Shown piece by piece: positions 1-7,660 of a stretch of DNA of 64,000 nucleotides. The DNA is from 2-12-FULL-60-19 sp041483675 (GTDB lineage: Bacteria; Desulfobacterota; Binatia; UBA9968). Location: positions 15,719-79,718 of the forward strand of contig JBGPGE010000006.1 in NCBI GenBank assembly GCA_041483675.1, in the 5' to 3' direction. Below the pieces are notes generated by a model. The model was not told where the DNA came from and did not search any database. It was given only the letters and a program-made list of their open reading frames with translations. Position 1 is the first letter of the stretch; the number at the start of each line of letters is the position of its first letter. A program made the translations under genes and the position numbers.

Positions 1-25
1 CAGTCTTTTTTCTAATCCTGAACGC

Positions 26-54
26 CTGGATGCCCGCTTTCGCGGGCATGACGG
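26..54. repeat. REP-like palindrome, family A
   Basis: A short hairpin (arms GCCCGC/GCGGGC around TTTC) flanked by CTGGAT and ATGACGG. The same design recurs at 26216-26250, 29010-29039, 33926-33953, 52532-52560 and 52571-52596, so it is a dispersed family. It lies just downstream of the last gene of the leftward operon, where it could protect the mRNA 3' end (inference). No T-tract follows on the minus strand, so I do not call it a terminator. Confidence 0.8.
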
Positions 55-74
55 ATATTCGGTCATCCGCTCAT

Positions 75-1073
75 TTATCTATACAACTGCTCCGCAAATC
101 CCGACTTCATGACTTCCTTCGCCGCCCTGTCGTCGATAAAGCTCGCCGCGTTGGCGCCCGCCGCCTTGGCATTGGTCAACGCGACCTCTTCCAACACCAG
201 CTTTAGATCGTCGGGAAAGATCTCCGGCACTCTGGGGAAAAGCTTGATGTGGAGATCGTAAGCGGGCTTCAGAACGTCCGGCGCGTCCACGCGCGTGTAC
301 TTCTTGAAGATCTCCATGCCTTCTTTGGGCCGGGTTTTCAAATAATGGATCGCCTCGACGAGCGTCTTCATAAAACGCACCATCGTCTCGTGCTTTTCGG
401 AAAGAAAACTCCGCTTCGCCAGGAAAGCGGCCAGCGCGTATCTTGCGTCCATGTCGGACAGGTCGGCCAACTCGCGCAGCCCCAGCTTTTTCGCCTGCAG
501 GTTTTGGGGAACTCCGATCACTCCCGACTCTATCGCGCCCGTGACGACGGCCACCGCGATGTCCGGCATCGCCCCGATCTGCACGAACGAGACATCCTTT
601 GCCGGGTCCAAGCCCGCGCGCTTCAGATAGTAGCGGGCGGCAAAATCGAGCGTGCCGCCGAACCGCGTCACGCCCATCTTCTTGCCGCGCAGTTGAGATA
701 CGTTCGTTATCGACGGCTGGACCATGACCGAGAACAGAAATGTCTGAATGACGTTGCCGAACAGCGCCAGGTCCGAATAGCCCTGCAACTGGGCGGCGAT
801 TCCACTCGAGCCGCCGCCGGCCAGGACATCGAGATCGCCCGACACCATGGCCGCAATTCCCCGTGTCGAGGAGCCAACGGCTATAAGCTCGACCGGCAGC
901 CCATGTTTCTTGAAAATCCCGGCGTCTTGCGCGGCCCACAGCGGCAGAAACGCGCCGGCCGGCGCGGGGTAGGCGACGCGCAGCGGGCGGTCCGCCGCAT
1001 GTAGCCCCGCGGCGGCGAGCAGCGCCCCGACGATTAGCGGAAAAATGATTTTGATTTTCGGTTGTTTCTGCAT
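75..1073 (-). CDS. NMT1/SsuA-like ABC substrate-binding protein
   Basis: Periplasmic binding protein of the NMT1/THI5/SsuA type, which presents a small organic ligand to an ABC importer. A Sec signal peptide occupies about residues 1-27 (charged start, then a hydrophobic run ending GLHAA). The mature part begins with the family pattern RVAYPAPAGAFLPLWAAQ and then GIFKKHGL, and has a long ligand-domain fold to residue 332. I prefer the ATG at 1073 over the one at 1082, because AAGGA sits about 9 bases before 1073 but directly against the upstream ATG. It is the last gene of a leftward operon, 11 bases after a second binding protein (1085-2053). No permease or ATPase is adjacent on this strand; the divergent operon has both. 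The ligand is unknown. Confidence 0.85.
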   Translation of the reverse strand: MQKQPKIKIIFPLIVGALLAAAGLHAADRPLRVAYPAPAGAFLPLWAAQDAGIFKKHGLPVELIAVGSSTRGIAAMVSGDLDVLAGGGSSGIAAQLQGYSDLALFGNVIQTFLFSVMVQPSITNVSQLRGKKMGVTRFGGTLDFAARYYLKRAGLDPAKDVSFVQIGAMPDIAVAVVTGAIESGVIGVPQNLQAKKLGLRELADLSDMDARYALAAFLAKRSFLSEKHETMVRFMKTLVEAIHYLKTRPKEGMEIFKKYTRVDAPDVLKPAYDLHIKLFPRVPEIFPDDLKLVLEEVALTNAKAAGANAASFIDDRAAKEVMKSGFAEQLYR

Positions 1074-1084
1074 GATTGCCATCC

Positions 1085-2053
1085 TTATTTGAGTTCGATC
1101 AAAGCTTCCGTGACGAACCTCGGCTCGACGAATCGTTTCAAATCCACCGCCCGCCCGCGCATCTCGGGAATGCTGTCCCAGGCGTTCTGCAGCCCCTCGA
1201 TATCGGGCACCGGCTCGGAGCGCAAAAATTTATTCGTATCGACGTAGATGTTCTCGATGTCGGCCTCGGAGACTTTGTAGTATTTCCTGAGATACGGCTT
1301 CACCAGGTCCGGGCGCGCCTTCCAGCTCCGTATGCCGTCGAGGAATCCCAGCACGACCTGCTTCAATACCGCGGGCCGCTCTTTGACCAATGAATCGTGC
1401 GCGACCATGATCTGGCTCGCGAACTTGGTCTTGATGGTCGAGAGATCGAAAATCACCTGGAGGCCCGCGTTGCGGGCGAACGGCACGAAAGCCGGCGTGA
1501 CGATCGCGCCGTCGACGCCACCGCTCGCCAGCGCCGCCGAGCGCGCGGCGGAGTTGCCGATCTGCAAGATCTGCACGTCTTTGTCCGGATCCATGCCCCA
1601 TTGACGGATGACGAAGCGGGTCTGGATATCGGAGAAGGCGCCGTAGCGGCTGACCGCGATCTTCTTGCCTTTCATGTCCTTGGGGCCGGCGATTCCCGGC
1701 CGGGCGACGAACAGGTGCTGGAACTGGTCGATATTGACCATGATGATCTTCATCGGCGCGCCGGCGGCCATCGCCCTGAGCGCGTCGGTCGCCGTCGTCG
1801 TGGCTGTCGCGGCGCTGCCCGACGCCATGGTCTGCGACGTGATGACACCGCTGGTGACGTAGAGCATCGTCATGTCGAGGCCGTGTTTCTTAAAGAACCC
1901 CGCCTCGTAGGCGAACTTGAGCGCGTCGCTCTGCGAACCCGAGCCGGTATAGACGAAATTCAGCGGAGTCAATTGGGCGCGGGCCGCCGGCGTCCAGGCA
2001 AGAAAAACGGAAGCGATCCAAAGCGTCTGCCAAAAACATTTGTTTTGCCTCAC
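1085..2053 (-). CDS. NMT1-like ABC substrate-binding protein, second copy
   Basis: Exported solute-binding protein of the same superfamily as the gene that follows it, but clearly diverged. The signal peptide ends near residue 26 (TPAARA-Q). The family pattern of an aromatic/Gly-rich start and GFFKKHGLDM is present. An Ala/Thr-rich helix (SGSAATATTTATDA, about 78-91) lines what would be the ligand cleft. The start is GTG at 2053, overlapping the cupin stop by four bases (GTGA), with GGGAGG upstream, so the two genes are translationally coupled. Two different binding proteins in one operon suggest related ligands or one sensor and one transporter subunit (inference). Confidence 0.85.
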   Translation of the reverse strand: MRQNKCFWQTLWIASVFLAWTPAARAQLTPLNFVYTGSGSQSDALKFAYEAGFFKKHGLDMTMLYVTSGVITSQTMASGSAATATTTATDALRAMAAGAPMKIIMVNIDQFQHLFVARPGIAGPKDMKGKKIAVSRYGAFSDIQTRFVIRQWGMDPDKDVQILQIGNSAARSAALASGGVDGAIVTPAFVPFARNAGLQVIFDLSTIKTKFASQIMVAHDSLVKERPAVLKQVVLGFLDGIRSWKARPDLVKPYLRKYYKVSEADIENIYVDTNKFLRSEPVPDIEGLQNAWDSIPEMRGRAVDLKRFVEPRFVTEALIELK

Positions 2054-3126
2054 TTCGCCTCCCGATTGTGTGCGTCAAAAGATTCGTCGCGGTGAATGCC
2101 GAGGGCTTTGAGCAGCGGCTCGTCCGTATAAGAAATCAAAATCGCGTCCTCGCCCGCGGAACCATTCGCGTGCTCGTGCCGGTGCCAGCCGGGAACGACG
2201 AAGATATCGCGCTCCGACCAATCGAATCTTCGGCCTTCGATGACGGAATAACCCGAACCGCGAAAAACATGGTAGATCGCGGCCGAGCTATGGCGATGGC
2301 TCTTGGTGCGCGCCCCGGCGCGCAGCTTCTGCGCGTAGCAGCCGATGGTCGGCATGACGGGCCCGCCGGTGTGCGGGTTGAAATACTCAAGCCTGAGATC
2401 GTCGTACGGGCTCGCGTCCGCGTCTTTCATGTCGTCCAGCGCCTGCACCATTTTTTTCCAGGAGTATTTGGTCAGCGGCGAATAACTCTTTTGCCAGTTG
2501 AAGCCGGCCGGCCGCATGCCGGGCGCGGAGAAACGGCTCATCGACGCCTCGTCAACCTGCGTGACGGGCTGCGTCCTTTTTCCCGGATAGAGCTCGAAGA
2601 AAACAGTGTCCATCGCCTGGATGAGCGGCACGTCGAGGCCGTCGAGCCAGATCATCGGACCTTTCCCGTCGTTTTTGTGGTCGTGGTAGCTCCAGGCGGG
2701 CGTGAGAATGAGATCGCCCGGCTCCATCCAAAGGCGCTCGCCGTCCGTGCAGGTGTAGGCGCCCTCGCCCTCGATGATAATTCTTAGCGCCGCGGGCGTA
2801 TGGTGGTGCGCCAGCGCGGTCTCCCCCGGCATGATCATTTGAACGGCCGCGACCAGATTAGGCGTGGTCGCGAAGCGGCCGCTGTTTTCGAGGCCCGGGT
2901 TCATCAAGCCGAGCACCCGCCGCTCGACGTTCTCCGTGCTCACGACCTCCGAGGCGCGCATCATCTGTGCCCGCACCTCGGCCCATTTCCAGAGATAGGG
3001 CACGGCAAGCTTGTGCGGCGCGTGGGCCTCCTGCAACCAGAGAGGCCGCAAATGCAGGCGCTTGACCTCTTCGTAAAAGGTGGTTGGGTCAACAGGGACA
3101 TCTGCAACGGAAATAGCTTTACTCAT
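2050..3126 (-). CDS. Bicupin protein, gentisate 1,2-dioxygenase-like
   Basis: A 358-residue protein with two cupin barrels. The first (about 105-195) holds the metal-ligand cluster HHH (ETALAHHHTPAA) and later SYHDH. The second (about 265-345) holds KSHRHSSAAIYH and WHRHEH. This arrangement resembles gentisate or 1-hydroxy-2-naphthoate dioxygenases, Fe(II) enzymes that open aromatic rings; the actual substrate cannot be read from sequence. I choose the ATG at 3126, seven bases after GAGGT; a TTG just upstream is less likely. It follows the LLM oxidoreductase in the operon after a palindromic element, and overlaps the next gene by four bases. It could also be a non-catalytic cupin, but both His clusters look intact. 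Confidence 0.8.
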   Translation of the reverse strand: MSKAISVADVPVDPTTFYEEVKRLHLRPLWLQEAHAPHKLAVPYLWKWAEVRAQMMRASEVVSTENVERRVLGLMNPGLENSGRFATTPNLVAAVQMIMPGETALAHHHTPAALRIIIEGEGAYTCTDGERLWMEPGDLILTPAWSYHDHKNDGKGPMIWLDGLDVPLIQAMDTVFFELYPGKRTQPVTQVDEASMSRFSAPGMRPAGFNWQKSYSPLTKYSWKKMVQALDDMKDADASPYDDLRLEYFNPHTGGPVMPTIGCYAQKLRAGARTKSHRHSSAAIYHVFRGSGYSVIEGRRFDWSERDIFVVPGWHRHEHANGSAGEDAILISYTDEPLLKALGIHRDESFDAHNREAK

Positions 3127-3139
3127 CAAACTACCTCTT

Positions 3140-3264
3140 CCTCGCAGGTGAGAGCCGCCGCCCGGTCGTAGAGCCCGCGCGTCCGATACCGCCGGTGGGA
3201 AAAAGCACCGACCCGTCGCGCGGGCTCGGAGAGCGGGTGGCGGCTTGACCCGTCACTTCGAGGC
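3140..3264. repeat. Long imperfect palindrome, copy 1 of 2
   Basis: A roughly 125-base element whose arms (about 3152-3182 and 3219-3247) pair over about 29 positions with few mismatches: AGCCGCC.CCCG and GAGCCCGCGCG against CGCGCGGGCTC and GCGGG.GGCGGCT. The ends are CCTCG and CGAGG. A near-identical copy lies at 12068-12186. It separates the LLM gene from the bicupin within the operon and runs into the last LLM codons. It may be a MITE-like element or an intra-operon mRNA hairpin. Confidence 0.75.
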
Positions 3265-4428
3265 CCCTTGAAGCCCTACGGACGCCGAAGTCCCGGCGGA
3301 AAACTCGATTGACTCCTTGCTCAGGTTGGGCAGCACTTCCTTGGCCATCAGCTCCAGACTCTTCTTCACCTGGCTAAGCCTCAGCCTGCCGAAAACCGGC
3401 CGCATCATGATCTTGTTCGTGCCGAGCGTCCTGCACTGATGAAGGATCTGTTCGGTGACATAGTCGGGATCGCCGACGATGGTGATCCCTTCGCGCTGCA
3501 ACAACTCGAACGACCAGTTCTTGATTTCCATCACACCGACGTGCTCGCCTTTCTTGTAGTCCGTAGCGCGCTCGGAAAAATACTTATCGGCCACGTTGCG
3601 GCTGTATTTGGCCGGCGAGCCGCCGAACTCCTCGGCCGGGCCGACCAAGAGGTCTTTTTCCGCCTCCTCGCGCGCCTTGGCGTTGGTCTCCCCGACGTAG
3701 ATGTCGCGCGAGACGATGCAGTGATCCGGGCCCGGCTGCCAGCCACAGTTATCCTTCGCGTACTTGCGATAGTATTCGAAGCTCTCGCGGATCTGATCCG
3801 TCGGCGACCACGAAGCCGCGAGATTGACGCGGTTTTTGGCCGCCCACTCGATGCTCTCGGCGCTGATCGACGGAATCCAGGTTTCGGGAATCGGTTGCTG
3901 CAGAGGGCGCGGCAGAAAAGCGACGTAATCGAGGTTCCAGTACTTGCCGTGGTGTTCGAACGGCTCCTCGGCCTGCCAGCCTTTAGATATAATGTTCCAA
4001 CCTTCTTCGAAGCGCTCGCGCGATTCGGCGGAAGGAATCTGAAAAGCCCAGAAATCCCCGCCGCGCGTCATACCGACAACCAGCCTGCCGTTCGTCAGGT
4101 TGTCCAACAAGGCAAGCTCTTCGCCCAGCCGCACCGGGTGATGCAGCGGCAGGCAGTTGCCCATGAGGCCGATCTTGATTTTTTTCGTCAGGACGGCGGC
4201 CATGGCGACGAAGAGATTCGGCGAAGGCGAAAGACCGTTGGCCGCGCGGCTGTGATGCTCCGGAAAAAAAATCCCGTCGAAGCCGTAGTCCTCGACGCCG
4301 CGCAGGAACTCGACGACCTCGTCGTAAATCTCCTTGCCCAAAAGCCGGTCGTAATCCTTTCCCGCGAGCAGGTAAGAACCGGCGATGCGCTTGGGATAAC
4401 CCACGCGCATGAAAAGCCAAACCTTCAT
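3253..4428 (-). CDS. LLM-class flavin-dependent oxidoreductase
   Basis: A TIM-barrel enzyme of the bacterial luciferase-like family, which uses reduced flavin (FMNH2 or F420) to oxidise or reduce small organics; family members include alkanesulfonate and nitrilotriacetate monooxygenases. Seen in the sequence: GVEDYGFDGIFFPEHH near residues 45-60, the LLM strand pattern KIKIGLMGNCLPLHHPVRLGE, and GRLVVGMTRGGDFWAF near 120. Length (391) is normal. The start is firm: GGGGAGGG sits a few bases before ATG. It follows a signal-less binding-protein homologue by 31 bases. Context with NMT1/SsuA-like proteins and a sulfopyruvate-decarboxylase-like pair makes an organosulfur role possible, but this is only inference. 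Confidence 0.88.
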   Translation of the reverse strand: MKVWLFMRVGYPKRIAGSYLLAGKDYDRLLGKEIYDEVVEFLRGVEDYGFDGIFFPEHHSRAANGLSPSPNLFVAMAAVLTKKIKIGLMGNCLPLHHPVRLGEELALLDNLTNGRLVVGMTRGGDFWAFQIPSAESRERFEEGWNIISKGWQAEEPFEHHGKYWNLDYVAFLPRPLQQPIPETWIPSISAESIEWAAKNRVNLAASWSPTDQIRESFEYYRKYAKDNCGWQPGPDHCIVSRDIYVGETNAKAREEAEKDLLVGPAEEFGGSPAKYSRNVADKYFSERATDYKKGEHVGVMEIKNWSFELLQREGITIVGDPDYVTEQILHQCRTLGTNKIMMRPVFGRLRLSQVKKSLELMAKEVLPNLSKESIEFSAGTSASVGLQGASK

Positions 4429-4459
4429 AGATTCTCCCTCCCCTTAATCCGTCACGTTG

Positions 4460-5461
4460 CTAGATTGGAAATATTTCCCGCGCCGTCACCCGGCGCGGCA
4501 GCAAACCGTCCGCTTCGAGAATATCGATGCATTTATCAACCGTTCTACTGTTGAGGTCGTTAAGGCCGCAGGCGTTGGGATCGACGTTTAAAAGTTCTTG
4601 TTCGCGCTCGTAGAGCTTGCGTTCATCGGCATTCATATAGCGCGGCGCTTCTTTTGCGGAGCGGTCGAACGCCTGAACCAGCGCGGCACCCATGCCTCGG
4701 CTGTTCTCGCCGAGGCTTTTTCGGACGGCGAGGCAGTGGTACGTGGGGTAAATTTTCGTTTTTTTAAACCACTGAACCTGCGCCACCGGCTCGCCGATGG
4801 GAAAACAGAGATTGGAATTGGCGGCCACCATCTGCTCCAGATCTCCATAGGGATCCGGCGTGCGGCTCGCGCCGCTCTCGACCAGCCAGTTAAACCAATG
4901 GCCGCCCGCTCCGCCGGGATAGATGACGGCGTCCAACTCGCCCGCGCCGAGCCGCTGGATCATTTCGGATGCTTTGATCCCGCCGCGCGCGTGAAGATGC
5001 CGCCACTCCTGCCCCATCGCTCCGTCGCTCATCAGCGGCTCGGCGGCGAGCCAGCGGGCGTCGCGGCATCCGATGCCATATTCGTCTTCCAGAAGACCGC
5101 GCAGATAGACGCTGGTCGCGCCCAGCACGCGCCCCATACCGATGACGCGGCCTGTTAGGTCCTTGGGCGCGAGCGGCCCGCGGCGCATCACGAATTTTCT
5201 GTGCACCATTCCGCGAGTGACGAAAATCGGCAGAGCAACAAGCTCTTTCTCGACGCCCCGCGCGATGCGGACGATGTAATCGGTCAGGACCTGCTCGGCG
5301 CCGGCATATTTCTCTTCGACTTCGCCGCGCAGCCTTCTCGATGTCCGCTGATCGAAAGGCGCGGCTTCGAAGGCGACGTCGAACCCGTCTACTTTGACGG
5401 TTCCGTCGAACAACGCTTTAGTCCAAATGCAGTCGGGAATCTGGATCGAGAGCGGGGCCAT
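4460..5461 (-). CDS. Signal-less SBP-fold protein, 4,5-dihydroxyphthalate decarboxylase-like
   Basis: A 333-residue protein resembling the family annotated as 4,5-dihydroxyphthalate decarboxylase or NMT1-like protein, which has a periplasmic-binding-protein fold. Seen: the start PDCIWTKALFDGTVKVDGFD, the LPIFVTRGMVHRKF strand, GRVIGMGRVLGATSVYLRGLL, and a C-terminal ILEADGLLPRR. No signal peptide or lipobox is present, so it should be cytoplasmic and may be an enzyme instead of a transport component. It starts immediately after the VOC stop, with GAGGGGAG inside the VOC end, so translation is coupled. Paralogue of 5875-6861: both share GTV+VD near residue 20, LPIF+GG/RG and the ILEADGLL/LQADGLLGRR tail. 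Confidence 0.75.
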   Translation of the reverse strand: MAPLSIQIPDCIWTKALFDGTVKVDGFDVAFEAAPFDQRTSRRLRGEVEEKYAGAEQVLTDYIVRIARGVEKELVALPIFVTRGMVHRKFVMRRGPLAPKDLTGRVIGMGRVLGATSVYLRGLLEDEYGIGCRDARWLAAEPLMSDGAMGQEWRHLHARGGIKASEMIQRLGAGELDAVIYPGGAGGHWFNWLVESGASRTPDPYGDLEQMVAANSNLCFPIGEPVAQVQWFKKTKIYPTYHCLAVRKSLGENSRGMGAALVQAFDRSAKEAPRYMNADERKLYEREQELLNVDPNACGLNDLNSRTVDKCIDILEADGLLPRRVTAREIFPI

Positions 5462-5878
5462 CTATTTGCTCCCCTCTTTGGCCTGGTAAATTTGCAAGAC
5501 ATTCCCCTCCAGGTCGCCGATAAACGCAATCCAGCCGTGCGAAACTTCCAGCACGTCATTCACGATGGGCACGCCGCGCTTGCGGTAAGTTTCGACCAAC
5601 TGATGAATCCCCGCCGCAACCTGAAAGCTCGGGACAAAGCCGACTCGTCCACGCGGCGAGGCCGACGCGCGGCCGTCCCGGTGCAGCACCAGGGGCGGGC
5701 CGGAGGTGGCGAACTCAAAGTTGGTCCCTTCGACTGCGCTCAGGACAGGCCCCGCGACTCCGCCGAGCGGCTTAAAGCCGAGCACGTCGCGGTAATAGGC
5801 GACGGCTTTGTCGAGATTCTCCACGTAGACGAGCAGGCGCCGGGCGTCGAACAGGAGCGGAGTCGTCTCTGCCGTCAT
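5462..5878 (-). CDS. VOC-superfamily (glyoxalase-fold) protein
   Basis: A 138-residue single-domain vicinal-oxygen-chelate protein, the fold of glyoxalase I, extradiol dioxygenases and bleomycin-resistance proteins. Seen: the N-terminal beta strand RRLLVYVENLDKAVAYYRDVLGF typical of the fold, the middle PPLVLHRDGR, and the C-terminal DLEGNVLQIYQ, where Glu/Gln would sit near the metal. ATG overlaps the preceding stop by four bases. Odd point: residues about 43-50 (PVLSAVEG) are exactly what a dispersed repeat found elsewhere in this window encodes, so a repeat copy seems to have inserted in frame in a surface loop. Role in the pathway unknown. Confidence 0.82.
   Translation of the reverse strand: MTAETTPLLFDARRLLVYVENLDKAVAYYRDVLGFKPLGGVAGPVLSAVEGTNFEFATSGPPLVLHRDGRASASPRGRVGFVPSFQVAAGIHQLVETYRKRGVPIVNDVLEVSHGWIAFIGDLEGNVLQIYQAKEGSK
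5726..5749. repeat. Family C dispersed repeat inside a gene
   Basis: CCCTTCGACTGCGCTCAGG followed by ACAGG. The core pattern CCTGAGC-N4-GTCGAAGGG recurs at 22784-22837, 29086-29106, 45936-45955, 58232-58251 and 58284-58303. This copy lies within the VOC coding sequence in frame, encoding PVLSAVEG, without interrupting the reading frame. Confidence 0.75.
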
Positions 5879-6861
5879 AATTGCCCCGCGAACGGAAAAA
5901 GTTCCGCGATCGAAAAGCGCCGGCCGAGCAGACCGTCGGCCTGAAGATAGTCCATCAACTTTTCAATCGTGCGCCGCTGGACGGCGCCCAGCTCGTAACG
6001 GTAAGGATCGAATCCCAACAGAGTTCTTTCCCGATCGATCAATTCCTGCTCCTTCTCATCCAACCGCAACTCGCTCGCCATCCAGGCGCGCGTGAAAGCC
6101 GCGACGAGCGCTTCCGCAAGCCCCGGATGTTCTTCCAGGCAATCGCGCCGCACTTGCAGCGCATGGACCACCGGATAAATTCCCGCTCTTCTGAACCATG
6201 CGGCGATCTCACTCGCGTCGCCCAGCGGCTCGTAGAGATCGGGAAAGCGCTTCAACGTACCGCCGATCATCGCATCGCCGCCGAACAGGGAATAAAAGCC
6301 ATGGCCGCCGGGATGAATAAGCGCCGCGAACTCGCCGTGGCTTACCATTTCCGCGGCGGCAACCACCGCTTCGAAGCCCTCGGGCTTGCTCAGCCTTCCC
6401 TTGAGCCATCGCCATGCCGCGTCTTCTTCCGCGCCGTGGATCGTGTGCCAATCGATCGCTTCACGTGGAATACCGAATTCCTCGGCCAACAGACCGCGCA
6501 CATAAACGCCCCCGGGCGTGAGAACCCGCGGCAACAGCACCTTCTTGCCGCTTAACTCTTTGACCGATATTCCGCCGCGCCGCATGAGCAACGTGCGCTG
6601 GCGAAAGCCGCCCAGCATGAAGATCGGCAAGGCGATCTTGGAAACGCCTGTCGCTTGATCCTTTTCCAGCAGGTAATCGGTTAACGTCCCGTCCGAGCCG
6701 TCCCACTTTCCGTCGCGCACGCCGTGGAGCCGGTCCGGCAGGCTCACCTTGGCGTGAAACTCGACGGCGAAGTTGTCGACGCGCACGGTTCCGTCTACCA
6801 GGGCGCGCGTCCAGAGATTGTCGCCGATCGCGATTCGAACGGAGCTTCCCGCTTGGCTCAC
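5875..6861 (-). CDS. Signal-less SBP-fold protein, 4,5-dihydroxyphthalate decarboxylase-like paralogue
   Basis: A paralogue of 4460-5461 (328 residues). Seen: IAGDNLWTRALVDGTVRVDNF-like start (I-GDNLWTRAL), TGVSKIALPIFMLGGFRQR, GKKVLLPRVLTPGGVYVRGLL, IHPGGHGFYSLFGGD, and the C-terminal YLQADGLLGRRFSIAELFPF. It lacks a signal peptide. A longer reading frame reaches 6993, but the GTG at 6861 is better: it overlaps the GntR stop by four bases (GTGA) and has GGGGAAAG upstream. As the first structural gene after the regulator it is probably the most directly controlled enzyme or ligand-binding protein of the operon. Whether it decarboxylates anything is untested. Confidence 0.75.
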   Translation of the reverse strand: MSQAGSSVRIAIGDNLWTRALVDGTVRVDNFAVEFHAKVSLPDRLHGVRDGKWDGSDGTLTDYLLEKDQATGVSKIALPIFMLGGFRQRTLLMRRGGISVKELSGKKVLLPRVLTPGGVYVRGLLAEEFGIPREAIDWHTIHGAEEDAAWRWLKGRLSKPEGFEAVVAAAEMVSHGEFAALIHPGGHGFYSLFGGDAMIGGTLKRFPDLYEPLGDASEIAAWFRRAGIYPVVHALQVRRDCLEEHPGLAEALVAAFTRAWMASELRLDEKEQELIDRERTLLGFDPYRYELGAVQRRTIEKLMDYLQADGLLGRRFSIAELFPFAGQL

Positions 6862-7568
6862 GTTCTTTCCCCGCTCCGTTCCTGATCTTTGAGTCCCGCG
6901 TAAGGCTCGATGAAGTACCGGCGCAAAAGCTCGCGCCCGATTTCCATCACCTTGAATCTTAATTCCTCCGCCTGGCGGTCGTCTTTTTTGCAAAACGCCT
7001 CGTAGATGCCCTCGTAGCAGCGGGTGATCTCCTCCATATATCCGGGCACCGAGACGTGGAACACGCGGTAGCGGGCGCTGGGATAGGCCATCACCTCCAG
7101 AAGATGCGCGAGCCTGGGCGAGAAACTTCTCTCGCCCACAAACCGCTCCAGCTCGGCTCGCGTGTCGAGAAATCCGTTGCGGTCGTTCTTATCCGCCGCT
7201 TGTCGTAGCCTACGGACCAGCGCCTGCATGCTGCTCAAAGTCTCGCTCTTCATCCGCTGGCAGGCGAGCCGCACGGCCAACCCGATCAGATGGCCATGAA
7301 TCAGATAGAGCTCGTCGGCCTCTTCCGGGGTCACGTCGGCGACGGCCACGCCGCGGCTCCCGCTCTGTTTGACCAGTCCGTCGCGCTCCAGGATGCGCAG
7401 CGCCTCGCGTACCGGAGAGCGGCTCATCCCGAGCTCGCGGCAAACCGCCAGCTCGCTGATCCTTTGATTGGGCCGCAGCCTGTCAGACAGGATTTCGCGC
7501 GTCAGATGCTGCACGACCTTTTCTACCAGGCTGAGTTTTTGGTTGTTTGCGGGTCCGTTTTTTTTCAT
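6858..7568 (-). CDS. GntR-family (FCD-type) transcriptional regulator
   Basis: A one-component regulator: winged helix-turn-helix at about 14-80 (LVEKVVQHLTREILSDRLRPNQ, then the classic SRSPVREALRILERDGLV), followed by an all-helical FCD effector domain to residue 236. FCD regulators usually bind small carboxylic acids and repress adjacent catabolic genes. The gene heads the leftward operon and faces the ABC/decarboxylase operon across 92 bases that contain the inverted repeat ATTGT-CT-ACAAT (7585-7596), the usual shape of an FCD operator. It is therefore likely to control both directions and itself. AAAGG precedes the ATG. Confidence 0.92.
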   Translation of the reverse strand: MKKNGPANNQKLSLVEKVVQHLTREILSDRLRPNQRISELAVCRELGMSRSPVREALRILERDGLVKQSGSRGVAVADVTPEEADELYLIHGHLIGLAVRLACQRMKSETLSSMQALVRRLRQAADKNDRNGFLDTRAELERFVGERSFSPRLAHLLEVMAYPSARYRVFHVSVPGYMEEITRCYEGIYEAFCKKDDRQAEELRFKVMEIGRELLRRYFIEPYAGLKDQERSGERT

Positions 7569-7584
7569 TTGCCTTTGCCCGATA

Positions 7585-7596
7585 ATTGTCTACAAT
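7585..7596. promoter_or_regulatory. Candidate GntR/FCD operator
   Basis: Perfect inverted repeat ATTGT-CT-ACAAT in the 92-base gap between the divergent regulator and ABC genes. FCD-family regulators commonly recognise TTGTATACAA-like sites. A GTATAC at 7612-7617 may be a second half or a promoter element. Assignment to this regulator is by position only. Confidence 0.6.
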
Positions 7597-7660
7597 GCCG
7601 CCGACAACCTAGTATACACTTACCGCGCTTGTCAAATAATTTGTGGGCTGAGGGTGGCCG

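Noticed and set aside
26..54. Family A hairpins as rho-independent terminators
   Set aside because: No T-tract follows in the relevant directions and copies occur inside coding sequence.
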